64,000 bases of DNA from assembly GCA_023411115.1 (NCBI GenBank), contig JAEYPF010000013.1, positions 1 to 64,000 on the forward strand. The letters run 5' to 3'. Positions 35,106-44,458 of the stretch are shown here, in pieces. The notes beneath the pieces were generated by a model. The model saw only the letters and a program-made list of their open reading frames with translations. It had not been told where the DNA came from and ran no database searches. Source of the DNA: Methanobacteriota archaeon. GTDB taxonomy: Archaea > Methanobacteriota > Methanobacteria > Methanobacteriales > Methanobacteriaceae. Both the position numbers and the translations under genes were made by a program. The stretch's first letter is position 1. Every line of letters begins with the position of its first letter.

Positions 35106-36227
35106 TTGATCGAATGTCCCAAATGCGGAGCAGATAATGAGGAGAATTACAATTTCTGTGAATTATGTGGAGAAAAACTGGTCATTTATAAATTCTGTCC
35201 AGAATGCAGCCAAAAAAATGTTGAGAATGCAAACTTCTGTGAAAACTGCGGGACACATCTGGAAACGTCTGGATCAGAAATAAGAAGTTCAGAAACCCAA
35301 TACGCTCCAAATGAGGAACCAAATAACTCTAATGAGATGGTTTCATTAAATTTGACTCCTGCTGAATCTCTTATGATTACAAATCATAGCTATTATCAGG
35401 GCCATGGAGATGCACTAAAAGAACTGCTGAAAGTGACCTTAATTGACCTTATTTTTAAAAATGTTTTTAAAGTAGATGTCCAGGAAGTTGAAAAGAAGGG
35501 TATATTTAGCAGTAAACTTGTTACGAAGACTTACCTGCTGGAGGGAAAAAATTTCAACATGCCCCTCAAACATCATGAAGAGGTATTTAGAAAACATTTA
35601 CCTCATAAAGCAGATAGTAATAGGCTTCGAAAACTTCAACAGCGTGTTTATAAGGCATATCGTAACAATTATGCCGAGAAAAAACTGTTAAAACCGTTAG
35701 CTTTAGATGGATATTTCGATGTGGAAAAGAAATTTTTAGGAAAAAAATATTCATTAAGCTATAAAGGGACGGATGCACGAGAAATGATCCTTAAATTGAA
35801 AGAAGATGGTCAAGATCTCGAATACTGGATAGAATCAGATCCAGAAAAAGCTAGAGCATACCTTCAAATGGGAGGATCAAACATCTTCCTGACAGATGAT
35901 TATTATTTCGACTGGTTTAAGGATAATTCTAAAAAAATAAGTGCATTATTTTTGGGTGCAGCAGCTATAGGTACAGCATATGCATTCAGTAAAGTTCGCT
36001 GGTATGGTGCATTTAGTAGACATCATTCGCATGGTTTAGACTTCGATGACTTTGACGACTTTGATAATTTTGATTACAGCTTCAGCGATATATTTTTAGA
36101 TACAGATACCTTTGATATATTCGATTCCATGGACTTCAGTGACTTTGATTCTGGATTTGACAGTGGAAGCTATGGCGGTTTTGATGGCGGCGGATTCGAT
36201 GGTGGCGGTGACGGCGGCGGTGATTAA
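35106..36227 (+). CDS. Double zinc-ribbon protein with a transmembrane-like stretch and acidic FD-rich tail
   Basis: 373 residues from TTG 35106; the in-frame GTG at 35097 lies within the GGTGA binding site. Two zinc ribbons: CPKCGADNEENYNFCELCG and CPECSQKNVENANFCENCG. A middle domain of about 200 basic residues follows (LTPAESLMITNHSYYQGHGD). Then comes a short hydrophobic segment (ISALFLGAAAIGTAYAF) and a tail of repeated D-F pairs ending in Gly/Asp repeats (FDGGGFDGGGDGGGD). The zinc-ribbon start is common in archaeal membrane proteins of unknown role. Confidence 0.75.
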   Translation: MIECPKCGADNEENYNFCELCGEKLVIYKFCPECSQKNVENANFCENCGTHLETSGSEIRSSETQYAPNEEPNNSNEMVSLNLTPAESLMITNHSYYQGHGDALKELLKVTLIDLIFKNVFKVDVQEVEKKGIFSSKLVTKTYLLEGKNFNMPLKHHEEVFRKHLPHKADSNRLRKLQQRVYKAYRNNYAEKKLLKPLALDGYFDVEKKFLGKKYSLSYKGTDAREMILKLKEDGQDLEYWIESDPEKARAYLQMGGSNIFLTDDYYFDWFKDNSKKISALFLGAAAIGTAYAFSKVRWYGAFSRHHSHGLDFDDFDDFDNFDYSFSDIFLDTDTFDIFDSMDFSDFDSGFDSGSYGGFDGGGFDGGGDGGGD

Positions 36228-36250
36228 AATTCAGCCCCTAAAAATACTTT

Positions 36251-36865
36251 TTATTTTATTAAAAGCTGTACGCCCCCATAAATCAAGTAAAGCGCAAATA
36301 TCACCATTGCTACCCCTAGAACTCTCATTATGTAAAGATAAGGCCGTCCTGTGAGTAAATCGCGGGATTTCCCGGCAGCAAAGGCCAGAACTATTTTTGA
36401 ACCCACTAAGAACGCGTAAAAACTTACAATGAACACTAACGGTGAAAAAATATTTCCAGTGTAAGCAGTGATGATTAAAGGCCCACCCACAGTTATCCAG
36501 AATAAATAAGGGCTGGGATTTAAGAAATTAACTGTTATTCCTTTTTTCAGTGAGTTTGGTTCCTCTATTTCGATATCGCTTGGTAAGCCTTTTGTTTTAA
36601 AGCTCTCGTAGGCCAAATAAAAAATGTATAAAGCTCCAAAAATCGAGATGATACCTAGAATCTTGTTGTACCCTGCAACGAATGATAACAAGATAAGGGA
36701 CACTATTATAATAGGTAGGTCGGTGATTAAAGGGGAAAAGGCGACTTTTATTCCTTCTCTGTGACCGTGTTTCAGGGTTTGGGAGATGAGGAGGACAAGG
36801 AGGGGGCCGGGTACGAGGCCGGCATAGATGCCGAGGGTGATTCCTGCGATGAGTAATTCGATCAT
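36251..36865 (-). CDS. LysE family translocator
   Basis: 204 residues with about six hydrophobic helices. The N-terminal signature GLVPGPLLVLLISQTLKHGH and the loop KKGITVNFLNPSPYLFWITV are typical of LysE/RhtB exporters, which expel amino acids or similar small molecules. Its stop is 23 bases from the stop of the convergent zinc-ribbon gene. CAGGAG precedes the ATG. Confidence 0.88.
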   Translation of the reverse strand: MIELLIAGITLGIYAGLVPGPLLVLLISQTLKHGHREGIKVAFSPLITDLPIIIVSLILLSFVAGYNKILGIISIFGALYIFYLAYESFKTKGLPSDIEIEEPNSLKKGITVNFLNPSPYLFWITVGGPLIITAYTGNIFSPLVFIVSFYAFLVGSKIVLAFAAGKSRDLLTGRPYLYIMRVLGVAMVIFALYLIYGGVQLLIK

Positions 36866-37165
36866 TTGGTGTCTCCTGTAATTTAATTAATTTTTAACTT
36901 CAAATCAATAATCATCTATTGTCTGTAGTTATTTTATTTTTAAATATATACTATTTAAACATCAAAGAGGTTTAAATCCAATTTATTTGCTAATGTGATC
37001 TTATTTTATTAAAATAATTATTAATATAGAACTTTCCTTCAATCAATCAAATAATTCACCTAATCTAGATCAAGCCTAGCTAGCACATACCATTATATAT
37101 GATTCTCAATTAATACATCACTACGAGAAGGATAATAAAAAGATAAAAGTGATAGGGGATAAGAA
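36866..37165. other. 300-base divergent intergenic region
   Basis: It separates the LysE gene from the FtsX operon. ATTATATAT at about 37092-37100 is a plausible TATA box for the downstream permease gene, giving a leader of roughly 40 bases. No strong inverted repeat, ORF or RNA gene is seen; it is otherwise very AT-rich. Confidence 0.4.
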
Positions 37166-38320
37166 GTGTTAGATGTAGCGTTTAAAGATTTTAAAGCTAA
37201 AAAAGGCCGCGCTGCCATGTGTATAATAGGTGTAATGGCATGCGTCCTGCTTATTGGAGTGGTGAATCTTGTTCTGTATGAAATGGAAAATGGACTTAAA
37301 GGAGATTTAGGTACTGTTAATGGAAAATTATTCTTTGAGAAAAACGGGACAAGTTACCCTCCTGTTGGAAGTATCATAACTGAAAGTCTCGGTAAAGAAG
37401 TACTTGACCGGAAGGTAGTTGATTCACAAAAGAGTACTCTGGCGTTATTCGCGCCTTTAGAAGACAGTTCGGCTGATACTAGTTTTGCTCCAGTCATTAT
37501 AGTTGGTTTAACGCCAGGTAAAGAGCAGGCATTTATTGAAAATACTACCATTAATGGAACGGGTTCTTTAGTTGGGCAAAGCAGCAATGCAGTTATTTTA
37601 GGTTCAGAAGCTGCTAAAAAGTACAATGTCACTGTGGGGGATACTTTCAAGGTTAATGACAATAAATTTAAAGTGATAGGCGTTATGAATAAGTTAGGGA
37701 CAGGATGGCCGCTTACAATTGATAGTTCAATGGTCATGTCTCTTTCTCATGCCCAGGATATTTCAGACAGGCCTGATCTTATTTCCACTGTAATTATAAA
37801 GCCAAAGGCACAGTATTCAGCACAGGACGCTGAGAATAATTTACAGGCTGCTTACCCAAAATACAGTATTTATTCTCAAAATGACACCCAAAAAACACTG
37901 GATACAAATTTAAGTCAAATCAAAATATTTATGAACATGATAAGCGTCTTCATATTCGTTGTTTCAATGATCCTCATTATGAACGTCATGATGATGTCTG
38001 TAAAGGAAAAAACCAAGGAAATAGGCACAATGAGGGCTATTGGAACAAGTAGGGGGGCAATTATGTCGCTTATAATATATGAATCATTAATTCTGAGCAT
38101 TATCGGCGGTGTTATAGGAATCTTACTCATGTCTCCAGTGTATGATGTCCTTGGAATTCTTATGGGTGCTAAAGATGTCAATTTCTTCCATTTTGCAGTA
38201 CCATCTGCTGTAGTGGTACAGGTAGCATTGATAGTCTTCGTTATCGGGACATTCTCTGGATTACTGCCAGCATATTTGGCTAACCGTATAAGTCCAATTG
38301 AGGCTTTAAGATATGAATAG
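37166..38320 (+). CDS. FtsX/MacB-type ABC permease
   Basis: 384 residues from a GTG codon with AGGGG seven bases upstream. LDVAFKDFKAKKGRAAMCII leads into the first helix; a MacB-like outer domain follows. Then MNVMMMSVKEKTKEIGTMRA and three helices, ending YLANRISPIEALRYE. Pairs with the ATPase 15 bases downstream. Related to but distinct from the two permeases at 21549 and 23390. Substrate unknown. Confidence 0.88.
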   Translation: MLDVAFKDFKAKKGRAAMCIIGVMACVLLIGVVNLVLYEMENGLKGDLGTVNGKLFFEKNGTSYPPVGSIITESLGKEVLDRKVVDSQKSTLALFAPLEDSSADTSFAPVIIVGLTPGKEQAFIENTTINGTGSLVGQSSNAVILGSEAAKKYNVTVGDTFKVNDNKFKVIGVMNKLGTGWPLTIDSSMVMSLSHAQDISDRPDLISTVIIKPKAQYSAQDAENNLQAAYPKYSIYSQNDTQKTLDTNLSQIKIFMNMISVFIFVVSMILIMNVMMMSVKEKTKEIGTMRAIGTSRGAIMSLIIYESLILSIIGGVIGILLMSPVYDVLGILMGAKDVNFFHFAVPSAVVVQVALIVFVIGTFSGLLPAYLANRISPIEALRYE

Positions 38321-38335
38321 TTTGAGGGTGTAATT

Positions 38336-39019
38336 ATGAAAGGTTTAGTTAATGGAAAGGGGCTTTGGAAAACATATAAACTGGACAGTACAAGAGTCCA
38401 CGCGCTCAGGGGATTGAATATACTTATTAACAAGGGAGAATTTGTTTCTATAATGGGGCCTTCTGGTTCTGGAAAATCCACCCTCTTAAACATGATCGGG
38501 TGTCTGGACAGTCCATCTAAAGGATTTCTTTTTATCGATGGAAAGAAGACATCGTTGATGTCAGAAGCAGAGCTTACAAGGATGCGTGCAGAAAAGGTAG
38601 GGTATGTTTTCCAGACATTTAACCTGTTGCCGTCATTGACAGTTAGGGATAACGTTGAGTTCCCTATGAGGAATTTAAAGGGTAATAAAAGGCTTAATAA
38701 ATCTTCCAGAAGAGAAAGAGCAGAAAAATGCCTGGAGATAGTTGGTCTGGAACAGCGAATGGGTTACTTACCTGCAAAACTTTCAGGAGGGGAAAGACAG
38801 AGGGTTGCTATCGCCAGAGCACTGGTGAACAATCCGAAATTCATTTTAGCTGATGAACCAACTGGAAATCTCGATACGGATGCAACTAAAAACATAATTA
38901 ACCTGCTGCACGAGGTTAATGAAGAAGGAACCACTGTTATAATGGTTACTCACGATGTGGAAACTACAGAAGACACCAGGGTAATGAAAATCAGGGATGG
39001 AATAATAGATAAATGTTAA
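38336..39019 (+). CDS. ABC ATPase, MacB/LolD type
   Basis: 227 residues. Walker A MGPSGSGKSTLLNMIGCLD, signature LSGGERQRVAIARAL, Walker B FILADEPTGNLDT and H-loop VIMVTHDVETTED. Works with the permease at 37166 as a two-gene operon. AGGGTG precedes the ATG. Confidence 0.94.
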   Translation: MKGLVNGKGLWKTYKLDSTRVHALRGLNILINKGEFVSIMGPSGSGKSTLLNMIGCLDSPSKGFLFIDGKKTSLMSEAELTRMRAEKVGYVFQTFNLLPSLTVRDNVEFPMRNLKGNKRLNKSSRRERAEKCLEIVGLEQRMGYLPAKLSGGERQRVAIARALVNNPKFILADEPTGNLDTDATKNIINLLHEVNEEGTTVIMVTHDVETTEDTRVMKIRDGIIDKC

Positions 39020-39192
39020 ATAGTTGAAATACATTTTTATTTTAATCTATTCCTGATTAATTCTTATTTTTAAATATTAACGATTTTTAATCAAGTAAAA
39101 TCAGAAATGTACATAAATACATCGATATTTCTCTGATTGAATGACCGGGTAAATGTAAACAGGTTAAATTATTCATAAATAGTAAATGTGCC

Positions 39193-40062
39193 CTAATAAG
39201 GATTAGATCCGGTCACTGTAGGATTATCATCTCTCTGGGTCCACTCTGTAATGGAACCTTCATATAGCTTTACATCTTGATAACCTAAATACCATTTAAA
39301 GACTACAAACAGATTGGTTGCTTCTCTACCAGTCCCACAGTAACATATAACTGTTTTATCAGGCGTTATTTCTCTATCTTCAATCAAAGATTCTATTTCA
39401 TCAACTGGTTTCATCAACTGACGATTTTTAGGATCCATGAAAGCGGCTGCCTGTAGGCTCTTTGCTCCAGGTATATGCCCATGCTTATTCCAGAGACTTG
39501 GGCCTGCATAGTACTTAAAAGGCCTTGCATCAAGCAATACCACGTCATCATTATCTTTAATACTTTTAAGCTCTTCATACTCTACATAATACTCTTCATG
39601 CAGTTCTACCTCAAATTCAGATCTCTCTACAAACGGAAAAGTCTTTGTTAGCCATCGCTTTTCGTCTTTCCATCTGTCTATGCCTCCATCTAAAATATAG
39701 ATGTTATCGTGTCCAAATCTTGCCAGAGAATAAGCAGCCATTGTTTGTCCCCATCCATCCCCTTTTTTTGAGTAGGCGCCTTTACCCGTATAAAACAAGA
39801 TGGGCATGTCTTTCCTGATACCAAGTTCCTGAAATAATATTTGAACTGCCTCTTCAGGGATATATCTGGCAGGATCATTACCATGCATTTCTCTAAGGAA
39901 CCATTCGTTCAAATAATAAGCACCATGAATGTGTTCTTTTATATAATCATGTACATCGGGCTGCACGTCAAATATCATGAGATCAGAATCTAGATTACCT
40001 TCTAACCATTCAGTTGAAACCCATTTTGCCTTTCTATCTCCTTTTGAATAGGGATAATTCAT
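39193..40062 (-). CDS. Sulfurtransferase with two rhodanese domains
   Basis: 289 residues from ATG 40062 (GAGGT upstream; an earlier in-frame ATG lacks a site). The C-terminal rhodanese domain has the active-site loop VICYCGTGREATNLFVVF with catalytic Cys. The N-terminal domain has ILFYTGKGAYSKKGDGWGQT, with Thr in the place of the Cys, so it is structural, as in thiosulfate or mercaptopyruvate sulfurtransferases. Moves sulfane sulfur to acceptors such as cyanide or thiols. Single gene. Confidence 0.9.
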   Translation of the reverse strand: MNYPYSKGDRKAKWVSTEWLEGNLDSDLMIFDVQPDVHDYIKEHIHGAYYLNEWFLREMHGNDPARYIPEEAVQILFQELGIRKDMPILFYTGKGAYSKKGDGWGQTMAAYSLARFGHDNIYILDGGIDRWKDEKRWLTKTFPFVERSEFEVELHEEYYVEYEELKSIKDNDDVVLLDARPFKYYAGPSLWNKHGHIPGAKSLQAAAFMDPKNRQLMKPVDEIESLIEDREITPDKTVICYCGTGREATNLFVVFKWYLGYQDVKLYEGSITEWTQRDDNPTVTGSNPY

Positions 40063-40326
40063 ATCATTGACCTCATTTGTATGAGTTGAATTAAATATGT
40101 GCATTATAATAATTGTATATTGCTGTCAATTAGGTCCAGATTTTAACAATATTTAATTCATTAAATAGTCAAAAAAATATAGAACGTCAATATTATGTAA
40201 AAATAATGTTTAAAAACTGGTTTATTTGTTTATATGTGGTAATCAATTTTCATTCAAGTTAAAAAGTTAAAATTGTGTCATTTATTTAAAGACAATATTA
40301 TAAACTTTAATAATACATTATTATAG

Positions 40327-40335
40327 TTATATTTA
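40327..40335 (+). promoter_or_regulatory. TATA box for a leaderless hydrolase gene
   Basis: TTATATTTA is centred 26 bases before the ATG at 40357, and there is no Shine-Dalgarno sequence, so transcription probably starts at the start codon. Confidence 0.5.
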
Positions 40336-40356
40336 ACTTATAAGAGCGTCATAAAA

Positions 40357-41139
40357 ATGGGTTTATACTTCAAAGAAACAGGCAAAAGCAACGATAAGAC
40401 CATAGTATTCCTCCACGGCGATGGAATTGCAGGCTGGATGTGGGATAGGCAAGTAGAAGCCTTCAGTGATTATCACTGCATTGTCCCTGACCTTCCAGGG
40501 CACGGAAAAAGTGCTGAAGTAAAACCATTTAGTATAGAAAGCTCTGCAGATATGATAATTGATATAATTAAAAATCATGCTCATGGTGGAAAAGCGCATC
40601 TTGCGGGGCTGTCTTTGGGTGCTCAAATTGTAGTTCAAATTTTAAGCACTGCCCCTGAAGTCGTTGATCATGCTTTAGTCAGCGGAACCCTTGTACGTAA
40701 CTCTCAACCAACTGAAACCTTTTCAAAACTCTTAGATAATCTTATTGAGACTTATTTACCTGATAAAAATAAAACTATCCGTATAATGAGTTATGTGAGA
40801 TCTTACAACATACCAAAAAATCTCCGTAGTAAGTTTAAGGAATCTACATACATTATTGAACCAGATTCTTTAAATAAAATTATCAGGGAAAACATGCTTT
40901 TTAGGATGCCGGATAATCTTGAGCATTCAGACGTGCCAGTACTGGTGATGACAGGTGAAAAAGATTATAGAATTGTTAATGAATCTGCAATAAATCTTTT
41001 AAATGTACTTCCAAATTCTAAAGGAGCAATGGCTTTAAAAGTGGGGCATTTGTGGAATATAGAAAATCCAGAGCTCTTTAATGAAGTTTTAAGAGCATGG
41101 ATATCTAATGAAGATTTGCCTAAGAAATATGTTGATTAA
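40357..41139 (+). CDS. Alpha/beta hydrolase
   Basis: 260 residues. KTIVFLHGDGIAGWMWDRQV (oxyanion HG), DLPGHGKSAE, nucleophile elbow LAGLSLGAQIVVQ (Ser), late acid VLVMTGEKDYRIV and His in ALKVGHLWNIENPELF. Cytosolic, no signal. Substrate unknown; resembles esterase or thioesterase-like members of the family. No neighbour on the same strand. Confidence 0.88.
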   Translation: MGLYFKETGKSNDKTIVFLHGDGIAGWMWDRQVEAFSDYHCIVPDLPGHGKSAEVKPFSIESSADMIIDIIKNHAHGGKAHLAGLSLGAQIVVQILSTAPEVVDHALVSGTLVRNSQPTETFSKLLDNLIETYLPDKNKTIRIMSYVRSYNIPKNLRSKFKESTYIIEPDSLNKIIRENMLFRMPDNLEHSDVPVLVMTGEKDYRIVNESAINLLNVLPNSKGAMALKVGHLWNIENPELFNEVLRAWISNEDLPKKYVD

Positions 41140-41176
41140 TTTTTATTAGCGACAGATGGAATCCTTTAAAAACTAT

Positions 41177-41962
41177 TTAGTTTTGATCGGCAAAATGCCA
41201 CCATAATAATGTACCAACTAGTCCAAAAATGCAGGTGAAAATTAATACAGAGTAACCAGTTAAGCCGGGACTTGGAAGATTTGGCCCTACAAGTCCGCTA
41301 ATAAGCGCAGGAATAGCCCATGGAATATATGGTATAATGGCAGGAGTTCCTATTACAACTATATTAGTTATAATTAGAGTAAAAATTACATATCCTATAG
41401 GGGCTAGATATCCTCGGCTGAAACTTGCAATAAATGCAACAGGGGTGCAGAGTAATGCTGTAAGAAATGCAGTTTCTATGAAGGTAATAAAGTAAGTATA
41501 AGTCATTTCAGCTGACCAATTAGGAATATTTACTATAAATCCTGCTAGAACTCCTGATATGAATAGGGTTAAGGAAAGCAATAAACTCCAGAGGATAATT
41601 ATAATGAACTTCGATGAAACTATGGTTAAACGGCTAACAGGCAGAGATAGTATATCTTTTACCGCATGATCAGTATATTCTCTACCAAAAATCCAGCTTG
41701 CGACGAAACCAAAGCCTATAGTTCCGAGAGATAAAATAATCTGAATTAATAATTGAAAATAGGATGACCAGTCAGCTTTGAACATAGATGTCTTAGCACT
41801 AGCAGCTGCAGAGTTAGCAGCTAGTTCTGGATATTTTGAAATGAAAACCATGAAACCCATCAAAATTGCAATACCTGAAAAGCCAATTAAAGTTAATATG
41901 AGCATTCTTGACTTTTTTACTTTAAGTAATTCAGTCCAGGTGGCCTCATATAATCCGTTCAT
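41177..41962 (-). CDS. ABC-2 type transporter permease
   Basis: 261 residues with about six hydrophobic helices, starting LYEATWTELLKVKKSRMLIL, as in bacitracin-type exporters. Loop FGREYTDHAVKDILSLPVSR is the cytosolic coupling element. Its ATG directly follows the ATPase stop codon. Last gene of a TetR-ATPase-permease operon. Probably a drug or peptide exporter. Confidence 0.87.
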   Translation of the reverse strand: MNGLYEATWTELLKVKKSRMLILTLIGFSGIAILMGFMVFISKYPELAANSAAASAKTSMFKADWSSYFQLLIQIILSLGTIGFGFVASWIFGREYTDHAVKDILSLPVSRLTIVSSKFIIIILWSLLLSLTLFISGVLAGFIVNIPNWSAEMTYTYFITFIETAFLTALLCTPVAFIASFSRGYLAPIGYVIFTLIITNIVVIGTPAIIPYIPWAIPALISGLVGPNLPSPGLTGYSVLIFTCIFGLVGTLLWWHFADQN

Positions 41963-42892
41963 TTAAACCACTCCTTTACCAATAATTCTTAAGAAATATG
42001 ACTCAAGCTCTTCTTCCTCAACTTTTAACATATTTGGTGAAAATCCGGCATTAACCAGATTTGAGTTTATGTTTTCAGGATAAAGGAGTGCATTTTCTGC
42101 TTTTATTTCTATTAACCCATCATCAGTTAGAGTTGAATTAATTCCTTTCTCCTTTAGAGCTGTAATTGCGCCATTTTTATCCTTTACATTGATTAAAAGA
42201 CTTCTATTTCTAAGCTTGTGTAAATCTTCAGCTTCTATTTCTTGAATTAGCTCCCCATCATTGATTATACCAATACGGGTTGCAATTTTAGAGATTTCGC
42301 CCAGAATATGACTTGAAATAAATACTGTAGCTCCTTTATTGAATGCAAGATCCTGCAGTAATTCTCTTATTTCAACAATACCTGCTGGATCAAGTCCATT
42401 CGATGGCTCATCAAGAATTAAAATCTCAGGATCATGTAGCAGGGCCTTTGCAAGCCCTAATCTTTGAGCATTCCCTAAAGAAAGATTTTTTGCTTTTCTA
42501 TTTTTATAAGGGCCAAGTTGAAGCTTTTCAACAATTGAATCAACAGTATGTGGATCTGGAAGTAAACGTAATCTACGTATAATTTCAAGATTTTCATTAA
42601 CAGTTAGCTGAGGATATGAATAAGGTATTTCTACTATATATCCAACTTTATTCCAGATTTTATGCTGACCTGAATGAATTTTTTCTCCATTTAAGTAGGA
42701 TTCACCTGTTGTGGGGCGTATCATTCCAAGTAGCATTCGAATAGTGGTTGTTTTTCCTGCACCATTTAAACCTAAAAATCCGTATATTTCCCCTTTACCA
42801 ACACTAATTGAAATATCATCTACTGCTTTAACATCTCCATAATATTTAGATAAATTTTCTGTTTTGATAACTGTATTTTTAGTTCCATACAC
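41963..42892 (-). CDS. ABC transporter ATP-binding protein
   Basis: 309 residues from a GTG codon eight bases after GGAG. Walker A GLNGAGKTTTIRMLLGMI, signature LSLGNAQRLGLAKALL, Walker B ILILDEPSNGLDPAGI and H-loop FISSHILGEISKIA. The C-terminal extension (LHKLRNRSLLINVKDKNG) is typical of bacitracin-resistance-like exporters. Middle gene of the TetR-controlled operon. Confidence 0.93.
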   Translation of the reverse strand: MYGTKNTVIKTENLSKYYGDVKAVDDISISVGKGEIYGFLGLNGAGKTTTIRMLLGMIRPTTGESYLNGEKIHSGQHKIWNKVGYIVEIPYSYPQLTVNENLEIIRRLRLLPDPHTVDSIVEKLQLGPYKNRKAKNLSLGNAQRLGLAKALLHDPEILILDEPSNGLDPAGIVEIRELLQDLAFNKGATVFISSHILGEISKIATRIGIINDGELIQEIEAEDLHKLRNRSLLINVKDKNGAITALKEKGINSTLTDDGLIEIKAENALLYPENINSNLVNAGFSPNMLKVEEEELESYFLRIIGKGVV

Positions 42893-42904
42893 TGAAACAT
42901 CTCC

Positions 42905-43513
42905 TTATTTTTTTTCTTCTATAATTAGATAAGATGCCAGGGCATCAATCCATAATGCTTTAGTTGCCTCAAAATTTGTTCCATCAAAATCATCTCGATG
43001 TATAACGAGGTAAATCAGCGATAATAAAAGACCGTTTAAAGCTTCCATGTCTACTTTTCTCATCCAGCCCTTTTCCATCCAGTAATGGAAATATTTGGAA
43101 ATATCCTCCTGATCGCTTTCAATGTGCTTTTTTAATGTCTCCTCTGGAAGTTTTTGCAGTAATAATTCATAACTGGATGAATTTATCTCCTTATATAATG
43201 GCATGGTAATTAATAGCTCGATCATTTGATTAAGAAATGATTTGAAACTTTCCATTTTATTTTTTCCAGGTTTAAAAGCATTTTCAAATATTTTTTCTCT
43301 AAATTCACCTTCAACGGTTTCTAAAACATCAAAATACAGTTCTTCTTTTGATCCGTAAAAGAGATAGAAAGAACCCTTTGAAATTCGAGCAGCACGCACA
43401 ATTTCATCTACAGTGGTTTTTTGGAGCCCATATTTCTCGAAAAGTTTCCGGGATTCACTTATAAGGTTTTTTCTAATGATCTCTTTTTCCTGTTTACTCC
43501 AAGCTTTAGGCAT
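42905..43513 (-). CDS. TetR family transcriptional regulator
   Basis: 202 residues. The N-terminal HTH is FEKYGLQKTTVDEIVRAARI, then SKGSFYLFYGSKEELYFDVL. The remaining helices form the ligand and dimer domain. It is the first gene of the operon with an ABC-2 exporter and probably represses it until a ligand binds. A 9-bp inverted repeat lies just upstream of its start. Confidence 0.94.
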   Translation of the reverse strand: MPKAWSKQEKEIIRKNLISESRKLFEKYGLQKTTVDEIVRAARISKGSFYLFYGSKEELYFDVLETVEGEFREKIFENAFKPGKNKMESFKSFLNQMIELLITMPLYKEINSSSYELLLQKLPEETLKKHIESDQEDISKYFHYWMEKGWMRKVDMEALNGLLLSLIYLVIHRDDFDGTNFEATKALWIDALASYLIIEEKK

Positions 43514-43533
43514 AAAAATCTCCTTTTTTACTC

Positions 43534-43561
43534 TATGACTATTTATGTTAATATAGTCATA
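43534..43561 (-). promoter_or_regulatory. TetR operator candidate
   Basis: Perfect 9-bp inverted repeat TATGACTAT (43534-43542) and ATAGTCATA (43553-43561) with a 10-base spacer, 20 bases upstream of the tetR ATG and next to a TATA-like GTATATA. Position and symmetry fit a TetR dimer site. Confidence 0.7.
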
Positions 43562-43700
43562 AGGTATATAATTTTCTATAATTTTGCAAATATTTTAATA
43601 GCGTTTTAAAACAGGTTAAAAGATGAAAATTTGCCGAAAGGGACTTAAATACTTACTTTTTAGATTAAAAAATAATTGAAGGGATAAATTTTAGTTTTTT

Positions 43701-43940
43701 CTACCTTTGCAGCTTTGGAAAGAAGACATGGGTTCGTCTGGTATGAATGTAATATCCATTTTTTACTACATACAGTGTAAAGGTACCATCACTAAATTTA
43801 CCTCCGTTTTCAGACAAATAGTTATCTAAAATTTCTTTAAATTTTTCTTCTGTGGCGTTTGTCCAGTAATAAGTAGGGTTAGGTTTGCCAGATTCAATTC
43901 CGGGATCTATACAATAACAATTTATATTCAAAATGTCCAT
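43701..43940 (-). CDS. Small orphan protein, paralog of the next gene
   Basis: 79 residues, start supported by GGAGAG. It begins MDILNINCYCIDPGIESG and has EEKFKEILDNYLSENGG, then a beta-rich end (FTLYVVKNGYYIHTRRTHVF). It resembles the protein at 43965 in layout (NINxFYI-like start and FKxxxxNYL). No known family recognised. Confidence 0.6.
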   Translation of the reverse strand: MDILNINCYCIDPGIESGKPNPTYYWTNATEEKFKEILDNYLSENGGKFSDGTFTLYVVKNGYYIHTRRTHVFFPKLQR

Positions 43941-43964
43941 TTTATTCTCTCCTACGGTTCTGTA

Positions 43965-44219
43965 TTAGATTTTAATTGTATCTCCAAAATATTTAAGGTT
44001 TAAGGACTTCTTTACCCAGAACAATGCAAAAATATCCATTTCCCTGCACGTAGAATACGAAATCAGCTGGATTAAATTTTTTGTCAAATAGTTACTAACC
44101 AAATCTTTAAATTCAGTTTCAGATGCGCTGGTTAAAAAAGCAGTATTAACACGTGTTACATTGTTTCTAATTTTAATTTCGTCGCCTATATAAAACGCAT
44201 TTATGTTTCCTGTTTCCAT
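43965..44219 (-). CDS. Small orphan protein
   Basis: 84 residues from ATG 44219 (AAAGGAG upstream; an earlier in-frame ATG has no site). Begins METGNINAFYIGDEIKIRN, with SETEFKDLVSNYLTKN in the middle. Shares start, length and central motif with the gene at 43701, 24 bases downstream. Function unknown. Confidence 0.55.
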   Translation of the reverse strand: METGNINAFYIGDEIKIRNNVTRVNTAFLTSASETEFKDLVSNYLTKNLIQLISYSTCREMDIFALFWVKKSLNLKYFGDTIKI

Positions 44220-44320
44220 TTTTTTATTCTCCTTTGGAAACGATGTTTTAATAATGTATATTTGTCGAAAATCCATTTAAGAAATCGTAGTTATGATTTG
44301 ATGGGGATTGATATAAACAT

Positions 44321-44402
44321 TAAACCGCATTTACTGTAAATATGAAGCATTGAATTTCAACTTATTGGTGAATTTTAACAATAAAACTATAAATGCAGTT
44401 TA
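44321..44402 (+). promoter_or_regulatory. Widely spaced 13-base inverted repeat before the flavodoxin/EFR1 cluster
   Basis: TAAACCGCATTTA (44321-44333) and TAAATGCAGTTTA (44390-44402) are inverted repeats matching in 12 of 13 positions, 56 bases apart. The left arm overlaps a second palindrome, ATTTAC-T-GTAAAT (44329-44341). They lie upstream of the gene at 44459. Two binding sites for one regulator, or a long stem, are possible. Confidence 0.45.
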
Positions 44403-44458
44403 AAATAATTAAATAAACAATTAGTAGTAAAGACCCGGAGTAAAAGTAAGGAGATTTT

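Noticed and set aside
36112..36354. 80-codon + strand ORF at the end of the zinc-ribbon gene
   Set aside because: Overlaps the real gene in another frame and continues into the convergent LysE gene; no binding site.
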